Positions 26,022 through 34,076 of a DNA stretch of 64,000 nucleotides are shown piece by piece. The notes under the pieces were generated by a model, which saw nothing but the letters and a program-made list of their open reading frames with translations, did no database searches and was not told where the DNA came from. The DNA lies in NCBI RefSeq assembly GCF_900143265.1, contig NZ_FRDJ01000002.1, forward strand, positions 1 through 64,000. The letters are read 5' to 3'. Every line of letters begins with the position of its first letter. The first letter of the stretch is position 1. This stretch comes from Fervidobacterium gondwanense DSM 13020 (GTDB taxonomy: Bacteria > Thermotogota > Thermotogae > Thermotogales > Fervidobacteriaceae). Both the position numbers and the translations under genes were made by a program.

Positions 26022-26864
26022 TCACAGCTGCAAATCCTTGAGTTTTGTCTGAGCTTTGACTATTGAAGATATGACTCTTGAGAGAGTTTCAAATTTTTCA
26101 GATGCTTTGTTCATCACTTCTACTGCAGAATTGAAATTCCCAGTTTCTTGTACAAGCTCGCTCTTTGTTTGTAATAGTAATTCTGAAACGTGGGATAACA
26201 AAGCAGAATTTTGCTGCATGAATCCCATCAATTGTTCCATCGAGGTCTGTACTGCTTTGAATATATCTCCAACGAGCTTTATGCTTTCAAGTGCTTCAGA
26301 GACTGACTCCGAAAGCTCTTTAACAAGTTCGTTGATATCCTTAGCGACCCTGTTAGATTCGCCTGCCAATTTTTGTACTTCGGAAGCTACAACGGCAAAT
26401 CCGCGACCGAATTCACCTGCTCTTGCTGCCTCAATGGAAGCATTCAGAGCCAGTAAGTTAGTCTGTTTTGCAATCTTTGTGATTTCAGAAACCATATTCT
26501 CAACCTTTGAAAACATTTCTAAGGTACTTGATGTGTTCTTTACTGAGTTCATAACTATTTCGTTTATCTTTGTAATATCCGCACCAGATTTTCTTAGCTC
26601 ATTAGTGATGTTCTTATTGACAGTTTGGGAATATTCTATGCTGTTAACAATATTCTTACTCTCTTCTTCAAATTGTCCAGAAAGCTCTACCAGTCTTTTT
26701 TGCATATTTCTGAAAACCAACTCTAAATCTTTTATGTTTTCCTGCACACCCTTTACGCGAGATATTAGTGCCTCATCTAATTGAGCCATAAATGATGTCA
26801 TGAGGTTTTCAGCAAAAAATGCGGAAGACATCTTTTCGACAGTATCTTTATTCATGTTTGGCAT
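26022..26864 (-). CDS. cytoplasmic methyl-accepting chemotaxis protein without sensor domain
   Basis: A 280-residue all-helical protein with no membrane segment. Most of it is the chemoreceptor signalling hairpin; the conserved tip that binds CheA and CheW is [20 protein letters not shown] followed by [10 protein letters not shown]. The 60-70 residues before the hairpin ([20 protein letters not shown]) are too short for a known sensor domain. The ATG at 26864 is chosen because AGGTG at 26871-26875 is six bases away. The stop codon of the upstream diiron protein lies at 26870, so the two genes are translationally coupled. Such sensorless receptors are known to couple with ODP diiron proteins, and this pair has that arrangement. 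Confidence 0.9.
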   Translation of the reverse strand: MPNMNKDTVEKMSSAFFAENLMTSFMAQLDEALISRVKGVQENIKDLELVFRNMQKRLVELSGQFEEESKNIVNSIEYSQTVNKNITNELRKSGADITKINEIVMNSVKNTSSTLEMFSKVENMVSEITKIAKQTNLLALNASIEAARAGEFGRGFAVVASEVQKLAGESNRVAKDINELVKELSESVSEALESIKLVGDIFKAVQTSMEQLMGFMQQNSALLSHVSELLLQTKSELVQETGNFNSAVEVMNKASEKFETLSRVISSIVKAQTKLKDLQL

Positions 26865-26869
26865 TTGTA

Positions 26870-27649
26870 TCACCTACCGTATATCTCATCAATGATGTCG
26901 ATTCCGCACTTTAAGTTTCTAAACCAATCAAAAAGTTTCTTTACATTTTCGCCTCTAAATATTGCACCGTGCTGAGGTGCTACTATTTCTATGTCTTTTC
27001 TTTCTACTATGCTGAGCCATTTTCTTAGGGCAACGCTCGAAGTAATATATCTTCTGTGGAACAACTCCATAAGCTTTACATGCTCATTGAAGTTATCTAC
27101 AAATACATACCTCTGCCCTTTTGGGAAAACTGCAACACCCAAATCACCAGAGAACAGAATCTTTGCTCTCGGGTCATACAATGTAAAATTCCCTGTTGAA
27201 TGTAAGTAGTGCGCTGGTATGAATTCAAGTTCCGTACCTGATTGGAGGCGAAGCTTGTCACCTTTGTCTGGAAGAGCAACAACTCTACGCTGGTCATAGA
27301 TCCCGAAGTGAGGTAAGAATCTTGTCCAAAGTGCTGATATATAAATCTTTGCGTTTTCCGCTATCGAAAGCCATAGTGTTATTCCAGATGTCACGTCCGG
27401 GTCTTGATGGGTAAAGAAGATGTACTTGATTTTGCTCGGCTCAATAATCTCCGATACGTTCGCAAGGACTCTTGGAAAGACATGGGCACCACCTGGATCT
27501 AAGAGCATCGCTTCGTTGCCATCAATTATTAAATATTGGTTCGTCTGGACTATACCTTCCTCTTCCATTTCTTCCCAAGCCAGAAATATGAACTTGTGAA
27601 CGCCGTCGTCGTAAAGCGTTATGTTTTCAATTCCTTCCTTCGTTGCCAT
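26870..27649 (-). CDS. ODP-type diiron beta-lactamase-fold protein (oxygen/iron sensor)
   Basis: A 259-residue protein of the flavodiiron metallo-beta-lactamase family that lacks the C-terminal flavodoxin domain of true flavodiiron NO/O2 reductases (about 400 residues). Metal-ligand candidates are His81, Asp83 and Asp85 in [10 protein letters not shown], His147 or His150 in [10 protein letters not shown], Asp169 in FSGDLG and His227 in PQHG. The usual HxExDH site is HxDxD here and lacks the following His, a departure from reductases. It precedes a sensorless cytoplasmic chemoreceptor with a short overlap region. From the published ODP system of Treponema denticola I infer a diiron O2/Fe sensor for chemotaxis. 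The ATG follows AGGAGGTGAAAG. Confidence 0.82.
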   Translation of the reverse strand: MATKEGIENITLYDDGVHKFIFLAWEEMEEEGIVQTNQYLIIDGNEAMLLDPGGAHVFPRVLANVSEIIEPSKIKYIFFTHQDPDVTSGITLWLSIAENAKIYISALWTRFLPHFGIYDQRRVVALPDKGDKLRLQSGTELEFIPAHYLHSTGNFTLYDPRAKILFSGDLGVAVFPKGQRYVFVDNFNEHVKLMELFHRRYITSSVALRKWLSIVERKDIEIVAPQHGAIFRGENVKKLFDWFRNLKCGIDIIDEIYGR

Positions 27650-27692
27650 ACTTTCACCTCCTGAGTCGAAGAATACCTGTTTTGTCTCACAT

Positions 27693-27716
27693 TAGAATTC
27701 TATCATACTTTTGTAT
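27693..27716 (-). promoter_or_regulatory. palindromes upstream of the ODP gene
   Basis: The 68-base gap between the chromate-type genes and the ODP gene has a perfect 10-base palindrome TAGAATTCTA (27693-27702), next to ATAC/GTAT separated by four bases (27705-27716). On the minus strand TAGAAT could be a -10 box. Together they suggest an internal promoter with an operator, but no regulator can be named. Confidence 0.35.
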
Positions 27717-27717
27717 T

Positions 27718-28239
27718 TTATCGAAAGAAAATGTATCCGAACGTTCCCGAGATGAGTAACAAGAGCACAACGTCTATTTTTGTATAAAGTAAGATAAAAA
27801 TTGCCAGAAGCGTAATAATAAAAGATGTTACTGAACCAAATGAGGAGCTCAAGAAACTCAAAGCAGCGGATGCTATCATTGCCAAGACTATGGGTTTTAG
27901 TTTGGATATAACAAACTGAACTACAGTATTTTGAGAATGCCTTCTGTAAAATAAATAAAGTGTCAAAGTGGAGATAACGGGAACCAATATGACAGAAAGC
28001 GTAGCCACTAAAGAACCGAAAATTCCTCCCATTTTATATCCCACAAACGTCGCAGCGTTTATTCCAATTGGTCCTGGCGTCGATTGCGAAATAGCCACAA
28101 TCTCATTGAATTCTTCTACAGAAAGCCATTTGTTAGTATCAACGACATAGTGGATTATTGTTTTCAGTATACTGTATCCACCACCAAAACTAACTGCACC
28201 TATTTGCAAGAACGTCGTAAAGAGTTTTATGCAAATCAT
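27718..28239 (-). CDS. chromate transporter ChrA-type, second half
   Basis: A 173-residue membrane protein equal to one half of a ChrA protein. The family signature is FLQIGAVSFGGGYSIL near the N-terminus and SQSTPGPIGINAATFVGYKM near residue 55, followed by hydrophobic segments. Its ATG overlaps the stop of the preceding half (ATGA at 28236-28239). Short ChrA proteins normally occur as such adjacent pairs of opposite membrane orientation. Chromate efflux is the annotated family function; the true substrate in an anaerobe is uncertain. Confidence 0.85.
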   Translation of the reverse strand: MICIKLFTTFLQIGAVSFGGGYSILKTIIHYVVDTNKWLSVEEFNEIVAISQSTPGPIGINAATFVGYKMGGIFGSLVATLSVILVPVISTLTLYLFYRRHSQNTVVQFVISKLKPIVLAMIASAALSFLSSSFGSVTSFIITLLAIFILLYTKIDVVLLLLISGTFGYIFFR

Positions 28240-28796
28240 TTTCCATTCACTCTCCTACCAATATAGGTTCTAACAATACCGTACAAGATTCCAAGGAGTA
28301 TCAGATAGAATGGACTAAAATTGAAAATGCTTAATAATGCAAGAGCTACAGCAAAGACAATAATGTCTTCCTTGCTCTTTATACTCGTCTTCCACATCTT
28401 TAAGACGCTTACAAATATTACAGCAAAGAGTGGTACCTTCATACCTTTCAAAAACGGTTGCAGAACGTTGTAAAACTTTCCAAGAACAACGGCGATCGTT
28501 ATTATTATAAGTGTTGGAAAGAAGATAGCACCGGCAACGGCTGCTAACAGTCCTGGAATTTTCCGAAGCTTATAACCAACCAGCGTTGAAGTGTTTACTG
28601 CAATTGGTCCTGGCATCGATTGGGCTATGACAAGTAATGCTGAAAACTCATCGTCAGAAATGAATTTGTGCTTGTTGACGTATTCATCCCTGATCACAGG
28701 AACCATAGCGTAACCACCACCGATGGTAACACCACCAATTTTCGCATTTATCGAGAAGATTTTCAGCAGAGAAACATGTGTAGCATCACCGTTCAA
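28236..28796 (-). CDS. chromate transporter ChrA-type, first half
   Basis: A 186-residue membrane protein, the first half of the ChrA-type pair, with INAKIGGVTIGGGYAMVPVI and AQSMPGPIAVNTSTLVGYKL as family signatures. I chose TTG at 28796 because GGAGGTGG (28802-28809 on the plus strand) is five bases upstream; in-frame codons further out (ATG at 28820, 28880) place that ribosome site inside the gene. It is the first gene of the minus-strand run that continues to the ODP, receptor and nfn genes. The transposon-like element lies about 65 bases upstream. Confidence 0.82.
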   Translation of the reverse strand: MNGDATHVSLLKIFSINAKIGGVTIGGGYAMVPVIRDEYVNKHKFISDDEFSALLVIAQSMPGPIAVNTSTLVGYKLRKIPGLLAAVAGAIFFPTLIIITIAVVLGKFYNVLQPFLKGMKVPLFAVIFVSVLKMWKTSIKSKEDIIVFAVALALLSIFNFSPFYLILLGILYGIVRTYIGRRVNGK

Positions 28797-28883
28797 TTCT
28801 TCCACCTCCGACGTTTTCATATTCTCAATCAATAAAGTGCGTGCTAAAATGATTATAACATCAAAATGGGGGTGTATCAAAGG

Positions 28884-29138
28884 GTCAACGCCCCACCACT
28901 GAAGTGGCGGGCTTGAAGCCCCCGTTGACTAGCCTCAGCTATGGTCCAAAGGACCATCAGGCTACGTTAGATGGGTCACGACACCATGGAATGCTGCTCA
29001 AGTTCCATGCTCTGTCGCCTATCGTTAAACAGTTCTGGCGGGTAGGAACAGTGCGGTAGGCACGACAAGCCCATCTAACATTGGCGATGAGCTCCTAACT
29101 CCGTAAGGAGGTTTACAGCAAAGGATGGGTGTATGCCC
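28884..29138 (-). mobile_element. orphan IS200/IS605-type end, omega-RNA-like structured element
   Basis: About 255 bases of dense secondary structure and no gene. On the far side (28884-28929) GTCAACG pairs with CGTTGAC and encloses two hairpins, CCACT/AGTGG and GGGCT/AGCCC, making a three-way junction. The motif read from the minus strand, with GGGCTTCAAGCCCGCCAC, is what I know from the right ends of IS605-family tnpB elements, which also encode the omega-RNA guide scaffold. Further hairpins are ATGGTCC/GGACCAT (28941-28957) inside GCCT/AGGC, a long-range pair GTTAGATGGG (28966-28975) with CCCATCTAAC (29070-29079), CTCC/GGAG near 29100, and GGGTG/CACCC near 29130. No tnpA or tnpB is present next to it, so it is a remnant, a non-autonomous derivative or a domesticated RNA. 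The identity is inference from motif resemblance. Confidence 0.55.
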
Positions 29139-29229
29139 ACCCTTATCTAAGACAAAAACATATTTGAAAGGAGGGAAGAGGCTCTCTCATTACAAGACTA
29201 AAGTTGCGTGTCTCCGAGAGCCAAGGACG

Positions 29230-30078
29230 ATGAAGTCTGGGATCGGACTTCTTTGGATGACTATCAGAATTGTACTGCTCGGATACGAAAGGATAGCTGG
29301 GAACAGAATTTCGAGAGGTTCTCCAACTTTCGTTGCGGCGTGGGGTTTTTTCTTCTTTTCGTTTCTCTCATTGTTCCCGTTTTTCAACTACATTACCAAA
29401 GAAATCTTGTTGCTTTCTCTGATAAGTGGTACTATTTATTCTGTTTCATTTTCCCTATATACATATGCGTTAGGTCATGAAGATGCTTCAGTGATAGCAC
29501 CGCTGTACAACCTCAACGCTGTTTTCTTAGTTGTTCTATCAGCTATCTTCCTTGGAGAACAATTTAGTTTGAAAAGACTTATAGGTGCACTGCTTATGAT
29601 TTATGGTGTTAGTTATCTAAAAAAGGGAGATAATATAGCGATCTCTTACAAGAATATTTTCAAAAGCAAGGGTGCGGTTGCTATGATATTGGCATCGAGC
29701 TTGATGGCAGTTGGAAGGATAATCGACAGGAAGATAACGATAGATGTCTCACCGATAGGGTATTCTGTTGGGATATATTTGATTATAAGTCTCTACATAC
29801 TACTTTACGGTCTCGTTAGAAAGAATAAACCAGTAGAGTATTTCAATCTCGTAAGAGAAAAATGGTTATACTTAATCCTCGGTGGAATATGTAATGCATA
29901 TTCTTACGTTGCGCTTCTCAAAGCCTTCAACTACTTCGGCGTGAGTGTAGCTGAGCCACTTTCGATGTTGTCAGTCTTTGTCACGATGTTCTTTGCAAAG
30001 GTTTTCTTAAAAGAAAAGATAGGAGTCAGAGTCATAGCTGCGGTTCTGCTGTTTTTTGGAAGTATCTTAATATATTAA
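29230..30078 (+). CDS. EamA/DMT-family transporter
   Basis: A 282-residue membrane protein with about nine or ten hydrophobic segments in two repeats, as in the drug/metabolite transporter EamA family. The second half carries FNYFGVSVAEPLSMLSVFVT and FLKEKIGVRVIAAVLLFFGS; the first carries IAPLYNLNAVFLVVLSAIFLG. Substrate unknown. The start is uncertain. ATG 29230 (MKSGIGLLWM) gives a normal first helix but only a weak AAGGACG ribosome site, while the frame is open back to ATG 29125 inside the transposon-like element. The first helix is more polar than usual (RIVLLGYERIAG), so insertion may have altered the 5' end. Confidence 0.8.
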   Translation: MKSGIGLLWMTIRIVLLGYERIAGNRISRGSPTFVAAWGFFFFSFLSLFPFFNYITKEILLLSLISGTIYSVSFSLYTYALGHEDASVIAPLYNLNAVFLVVLSAIFLGEQFSLKRLIGALLMIYGVSYLKKGDNIAISYKNIFKSKGAVAMILASSLMAVGRIIDRKITIDVSPIGYSVGIYLIISLYILLYGLVRKNKPVEYFNLVREKWLYLILGGICNAYSYVALLKAFNYFGVSVAEPLSMLSVFVTMFFAKVFLKEKIGVRVIAAVLLFFGSILIY

Positions 30079-30080
30079 AA

Positions 30081-30102
30081 GCACCACTTTTTTCAGTGGT
30101 GC
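30081..30102. terminator. bidirectional terminator between EamA gene and polA
   Basis: GCACCACT (30081-30088) pairs with AGTGGTGC (30095-30102) around a T-rich loop. It sits in the 28-base gap between two converging genes, with A-rich sequence before it (T-run for the minus transcript) and CTTCT after it. Confidence 0.75.
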
Positions 30103-30106
30103 TCTT

Positions 30107-32800
30107 CTAAATCATGTATTTATCTACGTAAATGTCCACGGTTAGAGGCACTCTGAGCTTAACAGCGTTTTCCATCTCAAATTTCACAATTTCTTTCATT
30201 ATCTCAACCTCGTCTTCAGGAACTTCAAAAACAAGTTCGTCGTGTACTTGTAATATCATCAAGCTCTTCAAATTTTCTTTTTTCATTCTTTCGTATATAT
30301 TAATCATCGCTATCTTCATTATATCTGCTGCTGTTCCTTGTATCGGTGTGTTTATCGCGATTCTTTCACCTTCTGCCCGGATATTTTGATCCTTTGAATT
30401 GATCTGTGGTATCTCCCGGCGTCTTCCAAATAAAGTTTTTACATATCCGTTCTTCCTCGCAAATTCTTTTGTCGTTGCTATATATTCCTGTACGTTCTTA
30501 TATGTTTCGAGATATGCCTCTATTACTTTTCTTGTCTCTTTTACATCCATTCCAAGCCTTTTTGCCAAGCCATAAGGTGATACGCCGTACACTATGGCAA
30601 AGTTGATCATCTTCCCAACGCGCCTCATACTGTCTGTAACGAATTCCTCACTAACATTGAAAATCTTCTTCGCACTTTCTAAGTGGATATCTTTGTCTTC
30701 TCTAAACGCTCTTATCAACTCCGGATCCTCGCTTATGTGTGCAAGCACGCGCAATTCAATTTGGGAATAATCGGCCCCCAAGAGCCACCAGCCTTCTTTT
30801 TGTGGCCTTACCGCCATCCTTATTTCCTTACCTTCGTCAGTTCTTCCCGGCAGGTTTTGGAGATTTGGATCCGAGCTACTCAACCGTCCCGTTGCCGTAC
30901 CAGTTTGATTGAATGATGCGTGCACCCTGCCAGTGTACTTGTTAACCATGGATGGAATCGCATCAACATATGTACTCTTGAGTTTCTGGATTTTTCGATA
31001 CTCGAGTAGTAGCTTCGCTATTTCATAATCACCTGCAAGGTTCTCAAGTACTTCGACATCTGTTGAGTAAGCACCAGTGCTTGTTGACTTTACAGCAGGT
31101 AGGTTGAGTTTCTCGAATAGTATATATCCAACCTGCTTAGGTGAATTTAGATTGAAGACCTCACCAGCTAATTCAAATATCTTTTGAGAAAGGTTGGAGA
31201 GCTTCTTATCCATTTCATTTGACAAGTTATTTAGATAACCAATATCGAAGTAAACGCCGTTCAATTCAAGTTCCGCAAGAACTTTTACCATCGGTAATTC
31301 TATCTTTTCGTACAACTCTGTTAATTCGTAAGAATAGATAAGCGGGTAAAGCTTGTTGTGTATTCTCAATGACATGTCGGCATCTTCACAAGAGTACTTT
31401 GCAGCTGCTTCAACGGGGACATAAGAAAAGTCACCTGCAAAGAGTGGAACGGAAGATTGGACAACTTCCTCGTAGCTTATCATCTTGTGCCCTAAAAGCT
31501 TGAGAGCGAGGTCATCGAGATTGAATCTTTTCTCGTTGGGATTTAGAAGGTATGCTTCGAGCATCGTGTCAAAAGATGGGTAAGGAAACTCTACGCCCAT
31601 CTTCTTGAGGAATTTGATGTCGAATTTTATATTATGCCCACCAAAGTTTTTTAAATTTAAAACTATCTCAAGGAAGTGTTTGGCTTTCTCATACTGGATA
31701 TTCGGACCACCAATATGCGACAAAGGTATGTAATAAGCGATGCCTTCATCGATAGCGATCGATATACCAACAATCTTTCCCGTATGTGGATCTAAAGATG
31801 TGGTTTCCAAATCTAAAGATATCTTTTTTGCTTTCTCAATTTCACTAAGTAGTTTTTCAAGTTCCTTTTCATTTCGCACGACATTGTATTGAGACTTGTC
31901 CGTCAAACTCGATGAAAGTTGTAATTCTTTAATAATACTGGAAAACTCAAATTTTTTGAGTGTTTCCAAAAGTACCTCAGGTTTATATCCCTCAAATACA
32001 AGATTTTTTAGTTCTATATTTATTTCTACATTTGAATTCAGCTCAACCAGTTTTCTGCTCAGTTCAAAATCTTCAAGACTGCTTTGTATGCGTTCTCTTA
32101 CTTTCTCTGGAAGCTTATCGAGGTTGTTGAGAGCGTTTTCAACACTACCAAATTCTTGCAAAATCCTTGCAGCGGTCTTTTCACCTATTCCCGGAACTCC
32201 CGGAATGTTATCTGAGGCATCTCCAACAAGTGCGAGATAATCTGCTATCTGATTTGGATAAATACCGTATTTTTCGTATACTTCTTTATCTGTGTATTTC
32301 TTAATATCCGTTACGCCTTTTTCTATACGCCATACGTAAGTATTATCTTTAATAAGTTGCAGCATGTCTTTATCGCTAGTAACTATGTTTATTTCTTCTA
32401 TATTCAGAAAATCTTTGTTTCTTTCGAAGATTTTTACAAATGTAGCTATTACATCATCCGCTTCGTAACCTGGATATTTCAGAACTTTTACCCCAAAACT
32501 TTGAACTAACTCTTCAGCAAAATCAATTTGTTTTAATAAAGGTTCAGGTGTTTCTGGTCTATGCGCTTTGTACTGCTGATAGAGTTCCTTTCTATACGTA
32601 CTTCCACCTTTGACATCAATAACAAAAGCGCAGTAATCCTTACCTACCGAAACATTTTCCTTCAGAAATTTCAAAAGCATCCTTGCAACACCAAAGAGGG
32701 CACCAGTTGGTAGCCCTGTTGTTGTTGACAAAGATTGATCAATTGCAAAGTATGCCCTATAAAGCAATCCAGTACCGTCAAATAGAAATACCTTCGCCAC
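30107..32800 (-). CDS. polA: DNA polymerase I
   Basis: An 897-residue family A DNA polymerase with all three domains. Residues about 1-290 are the 5' nuclease (FDGTGLLYRAYFAI; GDASDNIPGVPGIGEKTA). Residues about 310-490 are a proofreading domain with intact exonuclease residues: SLDLETTSLD, GGHNIKFDIKF and YSCEDADMSLRI. Residues about 500-897 are the polymerase with motif A DYSQIELRVLAHIS, motif B RRVGKMINFAIVYG and motif C QVHDELVFEV. It should have polymerase, 3'-5' and 5'-3' exonuclease activities, unlike Taq polymerase, whose proofreading site is lost. The start is GTG at 32800 with GGAGG ten bases upstream. It overlaps the end of the AhpD-like gene by 23 bases and is the last gene of the clpC-radA operon. 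Confidence 0.97.
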   Translation of the reverse strand: MAKVFLFDGTGLLYRAYFAIDQSLSTTTGLPTGALFGVARMLLKFLKENVSVGKDYCAFVIDVKGGSTYRKELYQQYKAHRPETPEPLLKQIDFAEELVQSFGVKVLKYPGYEADDVIATFVKIFERNKDFLNIEEINIVTSDKDMLQLIKDNTYVWRIEKGVTDIKKYTDKEVYEKYGIYPNQIADYLALVGDASDNIPGVPGIGEKTAARILQEFGSVENALNNLDKLPEKVRERIQSSLEDFELSRKLVELNSNVEINIELKNLVFEGYKPEVLLETLKKFEFSSIIKELQLSSSLTDKSQYNVVRNEKELEKLLSEIEKAKKISLDLETTSLDPHTGKIVGISIAIDEGIAYYIPLSHIGGPNIQYEKAKHFLEIVLNLKNFGGHNIKFDIKFLKKMGVEFPYPSFDTMLEAYLLNPNEKRFNLDDLALKLLGHKMISYEEVVQSSVPLFAGDFSYVPVEAAAKYSCEDADMSLRIHNKLYPLIYSYELTELYEKIELPMVKVLAELELNGVYFDIGYLNNLSNEMDKKLSNLSQKIFELAGEVFNLNSPKQVGYILFEKLNLPAVKSTSTGAYSTDVEVLENLAGDYEIAKLLLEYRKIQKLKSTYVDAIPSMVNKYTGRVHASFNQTGTATGRLSSSDPNLQNLPGRTDEGKEIRMAVRPQKEGWWLLGADYSQIELRVLAHISEDPELIRAFREDKDIHLESAKKIFNVSEEFVTDSMRRVGKMINFAIVYGVSPYGLAKRLGMDVKETRKVIEAYLETYKNVQEYIATTKEFARKNGYVKTLFGRRREIPQINSKDQNIRAEGERIAINTPIQGTAADIMKIAMINIYERMKKENLKSLMILQVHDELVFEVPEDEVEIMKEIVKFEMENAVKLRVPLTVDIYVDKYMI

Positions 32801-33161
32801 TCGATTGCAACCTCCGAATTTCTAGTAATGTGTTTACCGCACGCCTGAGATGAGGAATAACTATCGAGCCACCTACAATCAGTGCTATATCGAATGTTTC
32901 AAAGAATTCCTCATCTGTCGCACCAAGCTCTGCGCATCTAATCATATGGTAAGTGATGCAGTCATCACATCTCAGAACCATTGAGGCGACCAATCCCATG
33001 AGTTCTTTTACTTTTGGTTCCAATGCTCCGTTCTGATACACAGCACCATCTAAATTCCAGAATCGCTTTGTGTTGAGCGTACCTCTGTCGAGTATTTCCT
33101 TATTCATTCTTTCTCTAAATTTTTTGAATTCTTCAAGTGTGTTGAATTGACTTTCTGACAT
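32778..33161 (-). CDS. AhpD-like carboxymuconolactone decarboxylase family protein
   Basis: A 127-residue helical protein of the AhpD/CMD superfamily. The redox site is CDDCITYH, the CxxC plus His arrangement of AhpD-type alkylhydroperoxidases, followed by IRCAELGATDEEFFETFDIA. It would act as a small thiol-dependent peroxidase or reductase in the cytoplasm; the electron donor is not visible. ATG 33161 follows AAAGGGGG; the longer frame starting MMFSSKGG is unlikely because that ribosome site lies inside it. It sits between the DegV-type and polA genes with a short overlap into polA. Confidence 0.88.
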   Translation of the reverse strand: MSESQFNTLEEFKKFRERMNKEILDRGTLNTKRFWNLDGAVYQNGALEPKVKELMGLVASMVLRCDDCITYHMIRCAELGATDEEFFETFDIALIVGGSIVIPHLRRAVNTLLEIRRLQSSGEGISI

Positions 33162-33187
33162 CCTTTTGCCCCCTTTGGAACTAAACA

Positions 33188-34057
33188 TCAATACTTCTCA
33201 ATACCAAAGCCTGCTTGTCCTGGTCCAACGTGCATTGAAATGACTTTTCCGGTCGGAGTATAGTAAACATTCTTGACTTTATACACACCTTTTAGAATCT
33301 GTTCTATCTCTTTCAGTTCCTCCATGTTGTCGCAACTAACCATGTACAAATCGACCGTACTGCCAGGTGTGAAACCTTCTGATTCTGCTTTTTTAAGTAG
33401 CTCATCCACGATAGCTTTGAAACCTCTGGCCTTAGTGAATGGAACCATATTTCCTTCTTCGTTTATATATATCCCAACTCTGATTTTGAGCAGTGAACCA
33501 ACAAATCCTGCAAATTTGCTTACTCTTCCGCCTTTTACCAAGAAGTTAAAATCTTGAACGTAGAAGAACGCACCGAAACCTTTAGCTTTTATCTTCTTTT
33601 CAAGTTCTTGTGCGACATCATCGAGTTCCGCTTCCAAATTAAGAAGCTCTCTGGCATAGCGAGCCATTGGGGAGATTGCAGTAGATGCCATTTTGGAGTC
33701 GACAACCTTGACGGGAATATCAACTTCATGCGCCGCAAGGGTAGCAGAATTAAATGTTCCTGACATTGCACTTGAAATTGTTATTACTAATATCCCCTCG
33801 TAACCCTGCGACTTTAGTTCCTCATATTTCATTCTCCAGTCCTCGATACTGGGTTGCGAACTCTTCGGCAATTCCTGAGCATTTTTGAGTTTTTCGTAAA
33901 ATTTCTTCAGATTTTCGAATTCTCTCGTATCATCTTTTTCCGTTGAGCCATCTGGCCAGTTTACGTAGAGAGGTACAATGTCGACATCCCATTCCTTGAG
34001 CATCTCTTTTGGAAAATCTGACGTACTGTCAACCAATATCTTTACTTTCTTAGGCAT
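33188..34057 (-). CDS. DegV-family fatty-acid-binding protein
   Basis: A 289-residue DegV/FakB-type protein. The N-terminus KVKILVDSTSDFPKEML and later GILVITISSAMSGTFNSA and the C-terminal GKVISMHVGPGQAGFGI are family marks. Members bind a fatty acid and, with FakA kinase, present it for phosphorylation. No fakA gene is in the window, so the precise role is open. ATG 34057 follows GAGGTG at a six-base distance; the MWS-extension is less likely. It lies 19 bases after radA in the same operon. Confidence 0.9.
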   Translation of the reverse strand: MPKKVKILVDSTSDFPKEMLKEWDVDIVPLYVNWPDGSTEKDDTREFENLKKFYEKLKNAQELPKSSQPSIEDWRMKYEELKSQGYEGILVITISSAMSGTFNSATLAAHEVDIPVKVVDSKMASTAISPMARYARELLNLEAELDDVAQELEKKIKAKGFGAFFYVQDFNFLVKGGRVSKFAGFVGSLLKIRVGIYINEEGNMVPFTKARGFKAIVDELLKKAESEGFTPGSTVDLYMVSCDNMEELKEIEQILKGVYKVKNVYYTPTGKVISMHVGPGQAGFGIEKY

Positions 34058-34076
34058 ACTCCACACCTCACTTTGT

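Noticed and set aside
26056-26784. A 242-residue open frame on the plus strand opposite the cytoplasmic chemoreceptor
   Set aside because: It mirrors the chemoreceptor codons, has no ribosome site, and the minus-strand gene has unmistakable family motifs.
28960-29095. A short minus-strand frame in the mobile element that could be the last codons of tnpB
   Set aside because: Only about 40 codons between stops, and I could not recognise TnpB zinc-ribbon or RuvC residues; the structured RNA reading explains the sequence better.
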